A DNA stretch of 64,000 bases from an uncultured Opitutales bacterium (GTDB taxonomy: Bacteria; Verrucomicrobiota; Verrucomicrobiia; Opitutales; Coraliomargaritaceae), in contig CALKBZ010000009.1 in NCBI GenBank assembly GCA_937775295.1, positions 27,148 through 91,147 of the forward strand. Direction: 5' to 3'. Shown one piece after another: positions 30,909-40,107 of the stretch (positions are counted from its first letter, which is position 1; every line of letters begins with the position of its first letter). The notes beneath the pieces were generated by a model that saw only the letters and a list, made by a program, of their open reading frames with translations, was not told the origin of the DNA and ran no database searches. The translations under genes were made by a program, and so were the position numbers.

Positions 30909-33488
30909 ATGGCAACAAAGACCACAGACTACGACTTTTCCGCAATCGAGCCAAAATGGCAGGATTTCTGGGAGCAAAACGCAACTTACTACGCGAAGGA
31001 CTTCGAGGACAAACCGACCTTCTACATCCTCGATATGTTCCCCTACCCCTCCGGCGCGGGCTTACATATCGGTCACCCCGAAGGCTACACCGCCAGTGAT
31101 GCGCTGAAGCGCTACAAAAAAGCCAAGGGCTTTAACGTGCTCCACCCGATGGGCTGGGACGCCTTCGGCCTGCCGACTGAGCAATATGCGATCAAGACTG
31201 GGCGGCACCCTCGTGACACCACCAAGCAAAACGTTGCGCATTTTAAGACACAGCTCCGCCAGCTCGGATTCGCTTATGATTGGTCGCGCGAAGTCAACAC
31301 CACCGATCCCGGCTACTATAAGTGGACACAGTGGATCTTTTTGCAGCTGTTCAAAAAGGGCCTCGCCTACGTCGATGAGAAACCCGTCTGGTTCTGCCCC
31401 GAGCTTGGTACTGTACTCGCCAACGAGGAAGTGCTCAACACCGCCGAAGGCCCTCGCTCAGAGCGGGGCAGCTTCCCCGTGGAGCGACGGCCGATCCGTC
31501 AATGGGTGCTTCGTATCACCGAATATGGCGACAAGCTTATCGCGGGCCTGAAAGACCTTGACTGGCCCGACTCCACCAAGCGCCTGCAAGAAAACTGGAT
31601 CGGTCGCAGCGAAGGCGCCGAAATCACCTTCGACATCGCAGCCCACGATGCAGAGCTTAGCGTCTTTACCACCCGCCCAGACACGCTGTTCGGTGCGACC
31701 TACATGGTGATCTCGCCAGAGCATCCGCTGCTGTCACAAATTACCACAGCCCAGCAGAGTGACGCCGTGTACGCCTACGCTGAAAAAGCGAAAAGCAAAT
31801 CCGATCTGGAGCGCGCCGAACTGAGTAAAGAAAAGACTGGCGTCTGGACCGGTGCGATGGCGATCAACCCCGTCAGCGGCAAAGAAATCCCGATCTGGGT
31901 GGCCGACTACGTGCTGATGACTTATGGCACAGGAGCCATCATGGCCGTGCCAGCACACGACACACGCGACTTTGAATTCGCCAAAGAATTCGACCTCGAA
32001 ATCGTGCAAGTCATCGACGACAGCAACCACGCCAAAAAAGATGCCTCTGGTGGATTGACCGAAGCCTACACTGGCCCTGGCGATTTAATCAACTCAGGCG
32101 AGCTAAGCGGTAAAGACTCCGAAAGTGCGAAGCAGGCGGTAATCGCTCAACTCGCCGCTGAGAAACGCGGCGAAGCGACAATCAACTTCAAGCTGCGCGA
32201 CTGGCTCTTTTCACGGCAACGTTATTGGGGCGAGCCCTTTCCGATCGTGTGGGTCAGTGAAGCCGATTATGCGAAAGTGGACGAGTCGCTCAAATCAGTC
32301 GAGCGCCCCGTCAGCTGCCAGATTGATGGTGAACTACGCTTTGCCGTTGCTCTGCCCGAGAGTGCACTGCCCTTGGCATTGCCGGAGGTGGAGAGCTACA
32401 CACCGTCGCCCGATGGTCAGAGCCCACTATCGAAAGCCGAGGAATGGCTACACCTCTATATCGATCCAAAAACTGGAGCTACTTCCAGCGCGCCCGTCGA
32501 AGGATGGGTACAAGGCTCACGCGAGACCAACACCATGCCACAATGGGCTGGTTCGTGCTGGTATTACCTGCGCTACGTGGATCCGAAAAATACCGACACA
32601 CTGATCGCCCCAGAGAAAGAAAAATATTGGGGCTATCCGGACCTGTATATTGGCGGCGCGGAACACGCGGTACTGCACCTGCTCTATGCACGCTTCTGGC
32701 ACCACGTGCTTTACGACCTTGGCGTAGTGAGCGATCCGGAGCCATTCAAAAAGCTCTTCCACCAAGGCATCATCCTTGGCGAAGACGGCGAAAAGATGTC
32801 CAAAAGCCGCGGCAATGTGATCAGCCCAGAAAGTATCATTGTAAACTACGGAGCCGATGCGCTACGCCTCTACCTGATGTTCCTCGGCCCACTTGAAGCG
32901 ATGAAACCATGGAATACCAAGGGCATCGAAGGCATCGCCCGCTTCCTGCGTAAGGCATGGCGCCTCGTCGTAGCCGAGGACGGCACACGCCAAGCCACGA
33001 TTGGAACGACCGAGCAACTGGACGCCGACACGGATCGCATACTGCACGCCACGATCAAAAAAGTCAGCGAAGACTACGAGTCGCTCGGCTTTAACACCGC
33101 GATTTCGCAAATGATGATTTGCGTCAATCAGCTCGGCAAAGCCGACGCACTCACGCTCGACGCAGTCGAATCCTTAATCAAACTCCTCGCACCACTCGCG
33201 CCGCATATCGCCGAAGAGCTTTGGCTATTTCTCGGCCATACAGACAGCATCGCGGCCGCAGGGTGGCCAGTATTTGACGAGAATAAATTAAAGGAAGACA
33301 CCATTAAAATCATCTTCCAAGTAAATGGTAAATACCGTGGCGATGCCCAGCTCCCTGCCGACGTCTCCAAAGACGACGCCCTCGCAACAGCCAAGGCCCA
33401 CGAAAGGATTCGCGCTCACATTGACGGCAAAGTCATCAAACGCGAAATCTACGTGCCAGGCAAAATCGTCAACATCGTCGCTGTTTAA
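30909..33488 (+). CDS. leuS: Leucyl-tRNA synthetase
   Basis: 859 residues from ATG 30909. It charges tRNA-Leu with leucine and edits misacylated products. The class I signature HIGH is HIGHPEGY (about residues 53-60), and KMSKS is present exactly in GEKMSKSRGNV near residue 630. The editing domain is inserted at about 220-420 with TTRPDTLFGATY (about 257-268). Length fits bacterial LeuRS. The upstream in-frame extension to 30798 has no similarity to the family N-terminus. The stop codon overlaps the next start codon by one base (TAATG). Confidence 0.97.
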   Translation: MATKTTDYDFSAIEPKWQDFWEQNATYYAKDFEDKPTFYILDMFPYPSGAGLHIGHPEGYTASDALKRYKKAKGFNVLHPMGWDAFGLPTEQYAIKTGRHPRDTTKQNVAHFKTQLRQLGFAYDWSREVNTTDPGYYKWTQWIFLQLFKKGLAYVDEKPVWFCPELGTVLANEEVLNTAEGPRSERGSFPVERRPIRQWVLRITEYGDKLIAGLKDLDWPDSTKRLQENWIGRSEGAEITFDIAAHDAELSVFTTRPDTLFGATYMVISPEHPLLSQITTAQQSDAVYAYAEKAKSKSDLERAELSKEKTGVWTGAMAINPVSGKEIPIWVADYVLMTYGTGAIMAVPAHDTRDFEFAKEFDLEIVQVIDDSNHAKKDASGGLTEAYTGPGDLINSGELSGKDSESAKQAVIAQLAAEKRGEATINFKLRDWLFSRQRYWGEPFPIVWVSEADYAKVDESLKSVERPVSCQIDGELRFAVALPESALPLALPEVESYTPSPDGQSPLSKAEEWLHLYIDPKTGATSSAPVEGWVQGSRETNTMPQWAGSCWYYLRYVDPKNTDTLIAPEKEKYWGYPDLYIGGAEHAVLHLLYARFWHHVLYDLGVVSDPEPFKKLFHQGIILGEDGEKMSKSRGNVISPESIIVNYGADALRLYLMFLGPLEAMKPWNTKGIEGIARFLRKAWRLVVAEDGTRQATIGTTEQLDADTDRILHATIKKVSEDYESLGFNTAISQMMICVNQLGKADALTLDAVESLIKLLAPLAPHIAEELWLFLGHTDSIAAAGWPVFDENKLKEDTIKIIFQVNGKYRGDAQLPADVSKDDALATAKAHERIRAHIDGKVIKREIYVPGKIVNIVAV

Positions 33489-34306
33489 TGTATATCGAAC
33501 CTAAGCCGTACTGGAAAACTCTCTGCTGCCTCGTCGCTGCAGGTATTTTCTTGGGTGGAGTGGTCGACTCGAATGCCGAGGACATGGCGGAGGGAATCGC
33601 AGTCGCCACCAGTATCCAAGGCAACGTACAGATTGAAGATGCCAGATCACACAGCACACAGCCAAAGCTACACGACACGCTAATTCTGGATGCCTGCACC
33701 GTCGAAACAGGCAAGAACGCTCATATCTTCCTGGCGCTCTCCAATGGTATGGGTATCGGCATCGGCGAAAACTCTGCGGTTCGATTCGAAACCTTCATCC
33801 AACAACCATTCACTGAAAAGAGCGAACGTCTCTCCCACGAGCCGTCTAGATCGATCCTCTCGGTACGGCTAATTAATGGTGACCTTGCAGTCGTTAGTAA
33901 TAATCTTTCACCGCTTTCAGAAGCGCGTGTGCTTCTGCCCACGGGGGAATTACAAATACACTCGGCTACATGCATTATTCAGTACAACGATATGGGCGCG
34001 CAAATCACCGCTTACAAAGGCCTACTTACCTATAAATACCAAGATCGGAAGCACCGAGAATTAATCGTCGATCCGCAAAGCATTCGCATTAGTCCACAAA
34101 GTGCCATGCTCGGTGAAGTCACTGAAAGCATGACACTCAGCTCCTTGCCCAGAGCAATTGAACAATTCTCGCAAGCTACTCAACATGCCAGCAAACGAGT
34201 CTTTTTTAAAGCAGGTCTCAATGGTCATCTGCCTCGACCTGTTCTGATTGCATCGCCCACCTACCTTGACCAGCCTGCTAACCGTCCTTACGGGTTCAAC
34301 GAATAG
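33488..34306 (+). CDS. FecR-domain-like secreted protein
   Basis: 272 residues, translationally coupled to leuS through TAATG. An N-terminal hydrophobic segment (about residues 8-28) serves as signal peptide or anchor. The middle (about 40-200) has the FecR-like pattern: IQGNVQIED, TLILDACTVETGKNAHIFLA, SNGMGIGIGENSAVRF, then a beta-rich repeat with LINGDLAVVSNN and TGELQIHSATCIIQY. In classical systems FecR relays signals to sigma factors, but in this phylum such domains also occur in simple secreted proteins. No sigma factor is adjacent, so a signalling role is not supported. Confidence 0.7.
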   Translation: MYIEPKPYWKTLCCLVAAGIFLGGVVDSNAEDMAEGIAVATSIQGNVQIEDARSHSTQPKLHDTLILDACTVETGKNAHIFLALSNGMGIGIGENSAVRFETFIQQPFTEKSERLSHEPSRSILSVRLINGDLAVVSNNLSPLSEARVLLPTGELQIHSATCIIQYNDMGAQITAYKGLLTYKYQDRKHRELIVDPQSIRISPQSAMLGEVTESMTLSSLPRAIEQFSQATQHASKRVFFKAGLNGHLPRPVLIASPTYLDQPANRPYGFNE

Positions 34307-34315
34307 TTACCTGCT

Positions 34316-35197
34316 ATGAGCCCTCCTCTGCCCCGATCGCAATTCCTACCAGATACCTTTGACCAGCGTCCGATCGGCTTAATTGCCGGTAAAGGTCAAT
34401 ACCCGATACTGACGGCCAAGCGCATTCGCGCCGCTGGTTTACCGCTGCGCATCGTGTCCTTTGCAGGAGAGACGGAGCCAGCATTGATCGACTCAATCCC
34501 GGTAAACGAACACATTCAAATCAAAGTCGGGCAGCTCGGGAAACTACTCAAATCGCTGAAGAAACTAGATTGTGGCTATGCTCTCATGGCTGGACAAATC
34601 ACACCGCGACGCCTGTTTCACGGTCTACATCCGGACTTAAAAGCCCTAAAGATTCTAAATAGCCTAAAGATCAAAAATGCCGAGACCATCTTCGGTGCGA
34701 TCGCCGGCGAAATCGAAGCGATCGATATCTCCATGCTCGACGCCCGCTCGTTTATGGATGATCAGCTCGCGAACGAAGGCTTAATGACTGCAGGCAAATT
34801 AAAGGCAGAGTTAACGGATATCGCGCATGGCATCAGTATCGCCAAAGGCATCGCAGATCTCGACGCCGGCCAAGGTGTTGTCGTGCGACATGGCACTGTA
34901 CTGGCAGTTGAGGCTTACGAAGGGACCGACCCTATGCTGCGCCGCGCTGGCACATTTAAAACCGATGATCTTATTTTCGTGAAGACTGTAAAGCGTGGGC
35001 AAGATTATCGCTTTGACGTACCAGTCTTTGGCCACCGCACACTGGACGTGATGCATGAGTCGGGCATTCGCACTGCTGTGTTGGAAAGTGGCAGTGTCCT
35101 GATTCTTGATAAAGCGAGCATTTTAGAAAAAGCCCGTTCACTCAAAATCGAACTCTTCGGCTTCTCTGAGGGCAACGAGTTGGCAGTAGAAATTTAA
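34316..35197 (+). CDS. lpxI: UDP-2,3-diacylglucosamine pyrophosphatase LpxI
   Basis: 293 residues. LpxI hydrolyses UDP-2,3-diacylglucosamine to lipid X and UMP in lipid A synthesis, replacing LpxH in some Gram-negative bacteria. The N-terminal nucleotide-binding-like domain begins IGLIAGKGQYPILTAK (about 21-36). The C-terminal DUF1009 domain contains ISIAKGIADLDAGQGVVVRHG, AVEAYEGTDPMLRRAG and LIFVKTVKRGQDYRFDVPVF, all hallmark segments. It starts 10 bases after the FecR-like gene and probably shares its operon. It shows that the organism makes lipid A. Confidence 0.93.
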   Translation: MSPPLPRSQFLPDTFDQRPIGLIAGKGQYPILTAKRIRAAGLPLRIVSFAGETEPALIDSIPVNEHIQIKVGQLGKLLKSLKKLDCGYALMAGQITPRRLFHGLHPDLKALKILNSLKIKNAETIFGAIAGEIEAIDISMLDARSFMDDQLANEGLMTAGKLKAELTDIAHGISIAKGIADLDAGQGVVVRHGTVLAVEAYEGTDPMLRRAGTFKTDDLIFVKTVKRGQDYRFDVPVFGHRTLDVMHESGIRTAVLESGSVLILDKASILEKARSLKIELFGFSEGNELAVEI

Positions 35198-36290
35198 TTT
35201 ACGCTTTATAAAAAATTCTTTGGTATCGGATTAAACATAATGCCTTTAAAACGATACTAGCAATCGTGCACTGACCGAGCCGTATATACGCTGATCGGAT
35301 AATTACTGATCCTACTGCAGAGCCCCGATATTATCGAGTGCTCCGAAGTGTGGACAAAGCAGGATGCCGTTCAACAAAATGCGATCTGCTTCCTTGGGTA
35401 GTTAAAGATAAAATTCCCCTGCCGCTGTAATGTAGGCTTATTGCCTTGAGTACCTACACCCAGCCGCAGTGATTCAACCTGTTTAAGAGTGAACCCCGCA
35501 AGCACTGTAGATCGCTACATCTCGTATAATTTAAACTGCCCCTCGCCCCTCAGCTCCATTACTTTTCCACCTTCTTGGTAGTCTTCCACATAACGCCCCG
35601 AATAAGCAGGAATGCTTTCACCTGCTATCGCCTACGGTGTAAATCCAAAAACGGGCACTAAGGCTAGGTCCTTCCGTCAGCTGTTTCGACGTAGAAATGA
35701 GGGTGTTGCTCAATACAGCCAACAATACGGCTAACAAGTGCCCTCGCACACGAGTTTCGAACCGCGATCAATGCGACTTATCCACCGACTCAGCTTCCCC
35801 GAAAATCGTCGTAGCCTCAGGCTGTAGCACACTCTCAAATGACGACCCTTTCAGCAACTGTATGACCTCATCTGCTACGAACTTAATATTTAACCGATTC
35901 AGTACATCCGAGACGGTAAAATAGAGGTGTTCGCCGATGACTATTATCGTCTCTCGAGTACTCATGCGCCGGATGCTGAGAGCTGGTTATTGCCACACGA
36001 TTAATATAATGATCAATCATCATCTTGCTCAGGCAAAGACGACCATGTGACCATCCGCAATGGCAGGAAACTATAATCAGTGTTAATATGGCTGAGGCGA
36101 ACTTGATAGGGCATGACTAAAGATATTTAGCGCGGTTAGACATGAGACAAACTCAACACTATAACTGCTCTCCCGCTCAAATTGACTTCGACTTGTGATC
36201 GGAACTCCTCAAGGTGCACCACCTGCCCATGGGACCTTCGCAACATTACACTTTACACATCATCATATCATTATACGTTGATTCGTTAAC
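35198..36290. other. Long intergenic region upstream of metF
   Basis: About 1.1 kb without a supportable gene. A 65-codon reverse frame (35768-35965, MSTRETIIVIGEHLYFTVSD) has protein-like composition and could be a small gene or a fragment, but it has no family or ribosome site. A hairpin AAGGT/ACCTT spans 36211-36238 in the metF leader. I looked for a SAM or SAH riboswitch there and could not assemble one. Confidence 0.4.
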
Positions 36291-37181
36291 ATGAAGACAC
36301 TTTCGATCAAACACCGCCTAGCGACCAACGATCCACTCTTTTCGGTTGAATTTTTTCCGCCAAAATCGGACGATTCAGCACAGCAACTACTCCTCACCGC
36401 AGAGCAAATGCAGGTCTACAACCCTGACTTCGTCTCGATCACTTATGGTGCTGGCGGCAGCACACGCAGTCGCACGCTAAACTACGCCCGTAAGCTTCAC
36501 GAAGACTATGGCTACGCCGTGATGCCCCACCTCACCTGCGTTGGACACTCGCGCGAGGAGTTAAAGCAGACCATTGCCGAATTCAAATCAGCAGGCCTCA
36601 AGCAAATCATGGCGCTGCGCGGTGATCCACCTAAAGGCGAAACCAGCTTCGTACCACATCCAGACGGACTCAGATACGCCAACGAGCTGGTGCAACTGAT
36701 TCGCGAAGTGTACCCAGAATGCGAATTGGGCGTCGCGGGCTACCCCGAAAAGCACCCCGAAGCTCCTTCACTAGAAATCGACCTGCTCAATCTTAAGCGC
36801 AAAGTCGATGCCGGCGCGACTTTTGTCACCACGCAATTATTCTTTGATAACAATGCCTATTTCGAATTCGTCGACAATTGCCGTCGTGTCGGGATTACCG
36901 TTCCCATACTGCCCGGCCTGATGTCCGTCACTTCCTACAAACAAGCACTGCGCTTCTGTGACATGTGTGGCACCAGCGTTCCCACTGCCCTCAACGAACA
37001 ACTCATCGCCGCGGGCGATGACGAAGCAGCAGTCGAAGCGATCGGAATTGAGTGGAGCTACCAGCAAGCTCACGAATTGTTGAAACGAGGTGCCCCGGGA
37101 ATTCACCTCTACATTCTCAACCGTTCCGGCCCCGCCATTGCTCTAATGAAAAAACTACAAAGCGTTGGATTTTATAAATAA
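36291..37181 (+). CDS. metF: 5,10-methylenetetrahydrofolate reductase
   Basis: 296 residues. This FAD enzyme makes 5-methyltetrahydrofolate for methionine synthesis. FSVEFFPPKSD carries the conserved Glu20, matching catalytic Glu28 of E. coli MetF. TYGAGGSTRSRT (about 54-65), LRGDPPKGE near 115 and FVTTQLFFDN near 180 are the FAD and folate-binding segments. Length equals that of the E. coli enzyme, and there is no C-terminal regulatory domain. It stands 78 bases upstream of the small DUF971 gene. Confidence 0.96.
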   Translation: MKTLSIKHRLATNDPLFSVEFFPPKSDDSAQQLLLTAEQMQVYNPDFVSITYGAGGSTRSRTLNYARKLHEDYGYAVMPHLTCVGHSREELKQTIAEFKSAGLKQIMALRGDPPKGETSFVPHPDGLRYANELVQLIREVYPECELGVAGYPEKHPEAPSLEIDLLNLKRKVDAGATFVTTQLFFDNNAYFEFVDNCRRVGITVPILPGLMSVTSYKQALRFCDMCGTSVPTALNEQLIAAGDDEAAVEAIGIEWSYQQAHELLKRGAPGIHLYILNRSGPAIALMKKLQSVGFYK

Positions 37182-37259
37182 GTTATTAGTTAATCACTTA
37201 GAGTTGTTTGATTTCAGATCCAAGCTAACCAGCAACGCTCAACCAACAACCTAGTTAAC

Positions 37260-37571
37260 ATGGCCAAACCAACTAATTTACAACTCATCGGCAGTGAACT
37301 CTGCGTTCTCTGGCAAGACGGCAGCGAGAGCTACTTCCCCGCGGATTTTCTGCGCCAACACTCGGCCAGTGCCCAAAACATCGGCGAGAAAGACATTTTC
37401 GGCAATCAATACGGCGGCGATGGCCCAAAGAAATTCCCCGGCGTTACGATTCAAGGATGGGACTTCCAGGGGAACTATGGCGTCAGTCCATGGTTTAGTG
37501 ATGGTCATAAGAGCGGTATATTTAGTTGGGAATACTTAAAAACCCTCGAAGCTAAACTACCACAGCGCTAA
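37260..37571 (+). CDS. DUF971 (GBBH-like N-terminal domain) protein
   Basis: 103 residues, one DUF971 domain. Features are LCVLWQDGSESYFPADFLRQ at the start, then GNYGVSPWFSDGHKSGIFSWEYLKTL at the end (the family pattern is GNYA-x-DGH-x-GIYSW). The usual Cys-x-Cys pair of the zinc-binding members is missing, replaced by HSASAQN. Such proteins often sit near Fe-S cluster or Mrp genes, but here it follows metF. Molecular function is unknown. Confidence 0.85.
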   Translation: MAKPTNLQLIGSELCVLWQDGSESYFPADFLRQHSASAQNIGEKDIFGNQYGGDGPKKFPGVTIQGWDFQGNYGVSPWFSDGHKSGIFSWEYLKTLEAKLPQR

Positions 37572-37773
37572 TTCGTAGCAGCTAGAAGATGCTCTGATGA
37601 TTCAATGCACTGCCTGAGCACCACTGAGCGGGACTCCATTGTTATTCTAGATTAAGCATCGTTAAGCGTACCCGCGCAGAGGCTCTGTAACTCCGACTTA
37701 AGCTCTGAATACAATCGGAGTTCAAAAAAATCGATCTTGTCGCTCTGACTAAACCCATGGTTTAGTCTTCACT

Positions 37774-38454
37774 ATGGCAAAACGCATTAAAGGTAAACTG
37801 ATTGGCACGTTCGTCATACTAGCCGCCCTCACCACGGCGGGTATTCTAGGGATGAGCTTTTATCATGCTACCGCAAGTATCCACGAACTACTGACAGAGA
37901 ACCACCAGCTCAACAAAGCGGTGCGTAATCTCACCCATGAAGAGCAAATCGGCTACGCGATTCTAGAATCACAAACGCGCAACGACTTGGGCCAATTAGA
38001 AAGCGTTGTGCGCTTCGTGCAAACCGCGGCCAATGCCCCCAAGACGCTAGTCTCGGAGCAACGCTTCACCGTCAGCGGCGATGTCATTTACTTCGATGCA
38101 CTTATCGTCAAATTCACGGCCGAATACGTGAAAGACGGCACGGCGCGCGCCCTGTATTTATGGCGCCGCATCTATGGCGAAACGATAACGCCCGCCAATG
38201 GCGAAGCGATCGAGATCCCCCGCACTGCACCGGAGCGCTACCACGCGATCACCGAATCCCTCCATTTGAGGAACCGAAATATTTTTTGGGAAGCTATTTG
38301 GGAGCTCGCCAACGACCCCACTCGCCTCAGCGACTACGGCGTACAAGCCGTATTTGGCAATGCCATCTACATCCGCATACAACCTGGCAAGGTTTACCTA
38401 TTTAAGATCAGCGCGACTGGGCAAATCTACCCAGAAATCGTGGATACGTATTAA
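37774..38454 (+). CDS. Hypothetical protein with N-terminal membrane anchor
   Basis: 226 residues. A single hydrophobic segment (about 8-30, LIGTFVILAALTTAGILGM) precedes a coiled-coil stretch rich in Glu, Asn and Gln (about 33-70), then a mixed alpha/beta region with no recognised domain. The anchor plus coiled coil recalls cell-envelope or divisome helper proteins, but there is no direct evidence. It converges with the lytic transglycosylase gene, only three bases apart. Confidence 0.7.
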   Translation: MAKRIKGKLIGTFVILAALTTAGILGMSFYHATASIHELLTENHQLNKAVRNLTHEEQIGYAILESQTRNDLGQLESVVRFVQTAANAPKTLVSEQRFTVSGDVIYFDALIVKFTAEYVKDGTARALYLWRRIYGETITPANGEAIEIPRTAPERYHAITESLHLRNRNIFWEAIWELANDPTRLSDYGVQAVFGNAIYIRIQPGKVYLFKISATGQIYPEIVDTY

Positions 38455-38457
38455 TCG

Positions 38458-39027
38458 TCATTGATCCGCAGCAATTATTTTCGGTGGCGGAACAGGCCGC
38501 ATATTACCCGCAAAAATACGCTGATAGATTTCGTTCTTGGGAGGCTTAATCTGCTTAATATCAAAATTACGATTCTTCACGTGATACGGCCCATAACGAT
38601 AACTCGCGGCCAGCAAGGGATAGCTGAATGAATCACTCGACTTTAAGTAGTCGCGACAAAAGACGAGATAACCGATGGCAACTCGGATACTGGTTTGCCA
38701 CTGCCATGCTAAACGATAGGGCTCATCCGTCACTTCGTTCCACGCCGGACGGCTGATCTGCATCATGCCACGTGCGACGGGACTACGTGCCTTCGCATTC
38801 AACCCACTCTCGGCCCAAGCCAAGGCATAGACAAACTCCGGATCCAATCCTGCCTGCGTGGAAAGCTCATACACCACAGGCCATACAGCTTCAGGTGATA
38901 CCTGCTCTCGGGGTGATCTGTATTTCTGCGTGAGGAATATTGCCAACACCCCCATCGCCACGCCGAGGACAACAGCCAGCCGAAGAATCAGACGCTCGTC
39001 ACGATGGTAATGATGGTCCATCTGCAT
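38458..39027 (-). CDS. Membrane-anchored lytic transglycosylase (SLT domain)
   Basis: 189 residues from ATG 39027; the frame also opens at 39063. An N-terminal membrane segment (about 15-35) is followed by an SLT goose-lysozyme-like domain, with LAWAESGLNAKARSPVARGM carrying the catalytic-type Glu in AESGLN, then MQISRPAW and a later ASYRYGPYH (family pattern AAYNAGP). It should cleave glycan strands of peptidoglycan in the periplasm. The protein is MltC/Slt-like in fold but short. Confidence 0.85.
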   Translation of the reverse strand: MQMDHHYHRDERLILRLAVVLGVAMGVLAIFLTQKYRSPREQVSPEAVWPVVYELSTQAGLDPEFVYALAWAESGLNAKARSPVARGMMQISRPAWNEVTDEPYRLAWQWQTSIRVAIGYLVFCRDYLKSSDSFSYPLLAASYRYGPYHVKNRNFDIKQIKPPKNEIYQRIFAGNMRPVPPPKIIAADQ

Positions 39028-39214
39028 ATCACAGAGTAAAGCATACCTCACTGAAACTAACAAACCAAAGAATAAATCATACTTATATCTCTAGGCTGCG
39101 AATAAGGACGCGTTCTGCAAGGCCAGTCGCCGTGCTCACCTAATTGACAGCCGCGATGGAGCATTTCGAACGACATGAAGTCGTCTCTGCGGATTAGCGA
39201 AACTCCCTTAAAAT

Positions 39215-40058
39215 CTATCGCCGAAAGCGGCGGTCTGCTAATGAACTGCGTGTGGCTTTCATTGCGGGCGCCTTACAGACATTGCGCCCAGGTCGCAAAC
39301 CCATTACTTGATCAAAGGCCTCTGGCAATTCAGACTCGGCCTTAAAATCATGCATCTTGCCTTGATAGGGATAACGCATCGAAGTCTCTGCAGAATGAAG
39401 CATCATCCGTTTCTCACCGGTTTCGATTGCCACTTCTTTATTGAAACCAAAGTTACCATAGGTGCGGTCTCCGACAATTGGATGACGATGGTTCTTACAT
39501 TGCACACGAAGTTGATGCGTACGCCCAGTTAGTGGCATCAATCGAAGCAGTGCGATCGGAAATCCGCCCGTCACGGCTTTGGCGACTTGATAACTGGTTT
39601 TTGCAGGTATACTTTGGCCGCCCTTGATTAGTTTTTTACCTGCGATACACATCTTTTCTCAAACTATCAATCCAAGAACCTGCGGGCACCGGGGGTACAC
39701 CTTTTACCAAAGCATAGTAAACTTTAGTCACCTGATGAGTGGAAAACCGCTGCTTAATCGCGGTGTTAATATCCTCATTAAGCGCAAGTAGTATCACGCC
39801 TGATGTCGGCGAATCGAGACGGTTAATCAGCCATGCTCGATGCTCCACGTCGCCGACCTGCCATTTGTAAACCTCGCCATCGTAATCGTAACTCGCCCGG
39901 AGCAACGAACGCATACTCTCCCCTTCTTTATTTGGATGCGACATCAGCCCCGCGGGCTTATCCAGCGCGACCAAACCATGCTGATTTGAAGTGATCAAGC
40001 GTACCCTGGGGCCGAGAGGTAGGTCACTGACTTGAGTTATCTGTTGGGGTGAATTCAT
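39215..40058 (-). pseudogene. RluA-family pseudouridine synthase, frameshifted
   Basis: Two reverse-strand frames (40058-39636 and 39652-39215) together form one RluA-family enzyme of about 280 residues, which converts uridine to pseudouridine in rRNA or tRNA. The first frame holds LVALDKPAGLMSHP and INRLDSPTSGVILLAL with the catalytic Asp. The second holds the MPLTGRTHQLRVQCKNHRHP segment and the GDRTYG end. The break lies at about 39640-39655 in GAGAAAAGATG; dropping one base joins them. It is either a sequencing insertion or a recent null mutation. The two halves are otherwise intact. Confidence 0.85.
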
Positions 40059-40107
40059 AAGGTATGAAGAAAGATGATGACGGCGTGCAATAAGAGCAAA
40101 ATATTTA

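Noticed and set aside
36121..36290. Possible SAM or SAH riboswitch upstream of metF
   Set aside because: The hairpin AAGGT/ACCTT is present, but the conserved core sequences of known SAM or SAH classes could not be located.
39630..39660. Programmed frameshift in the pseudouridine synthase
   Set aside because: GAGAAAAGATG is not a recognised slippery heptamer with a downstream stimulatory structure; an indel or error is simpler.
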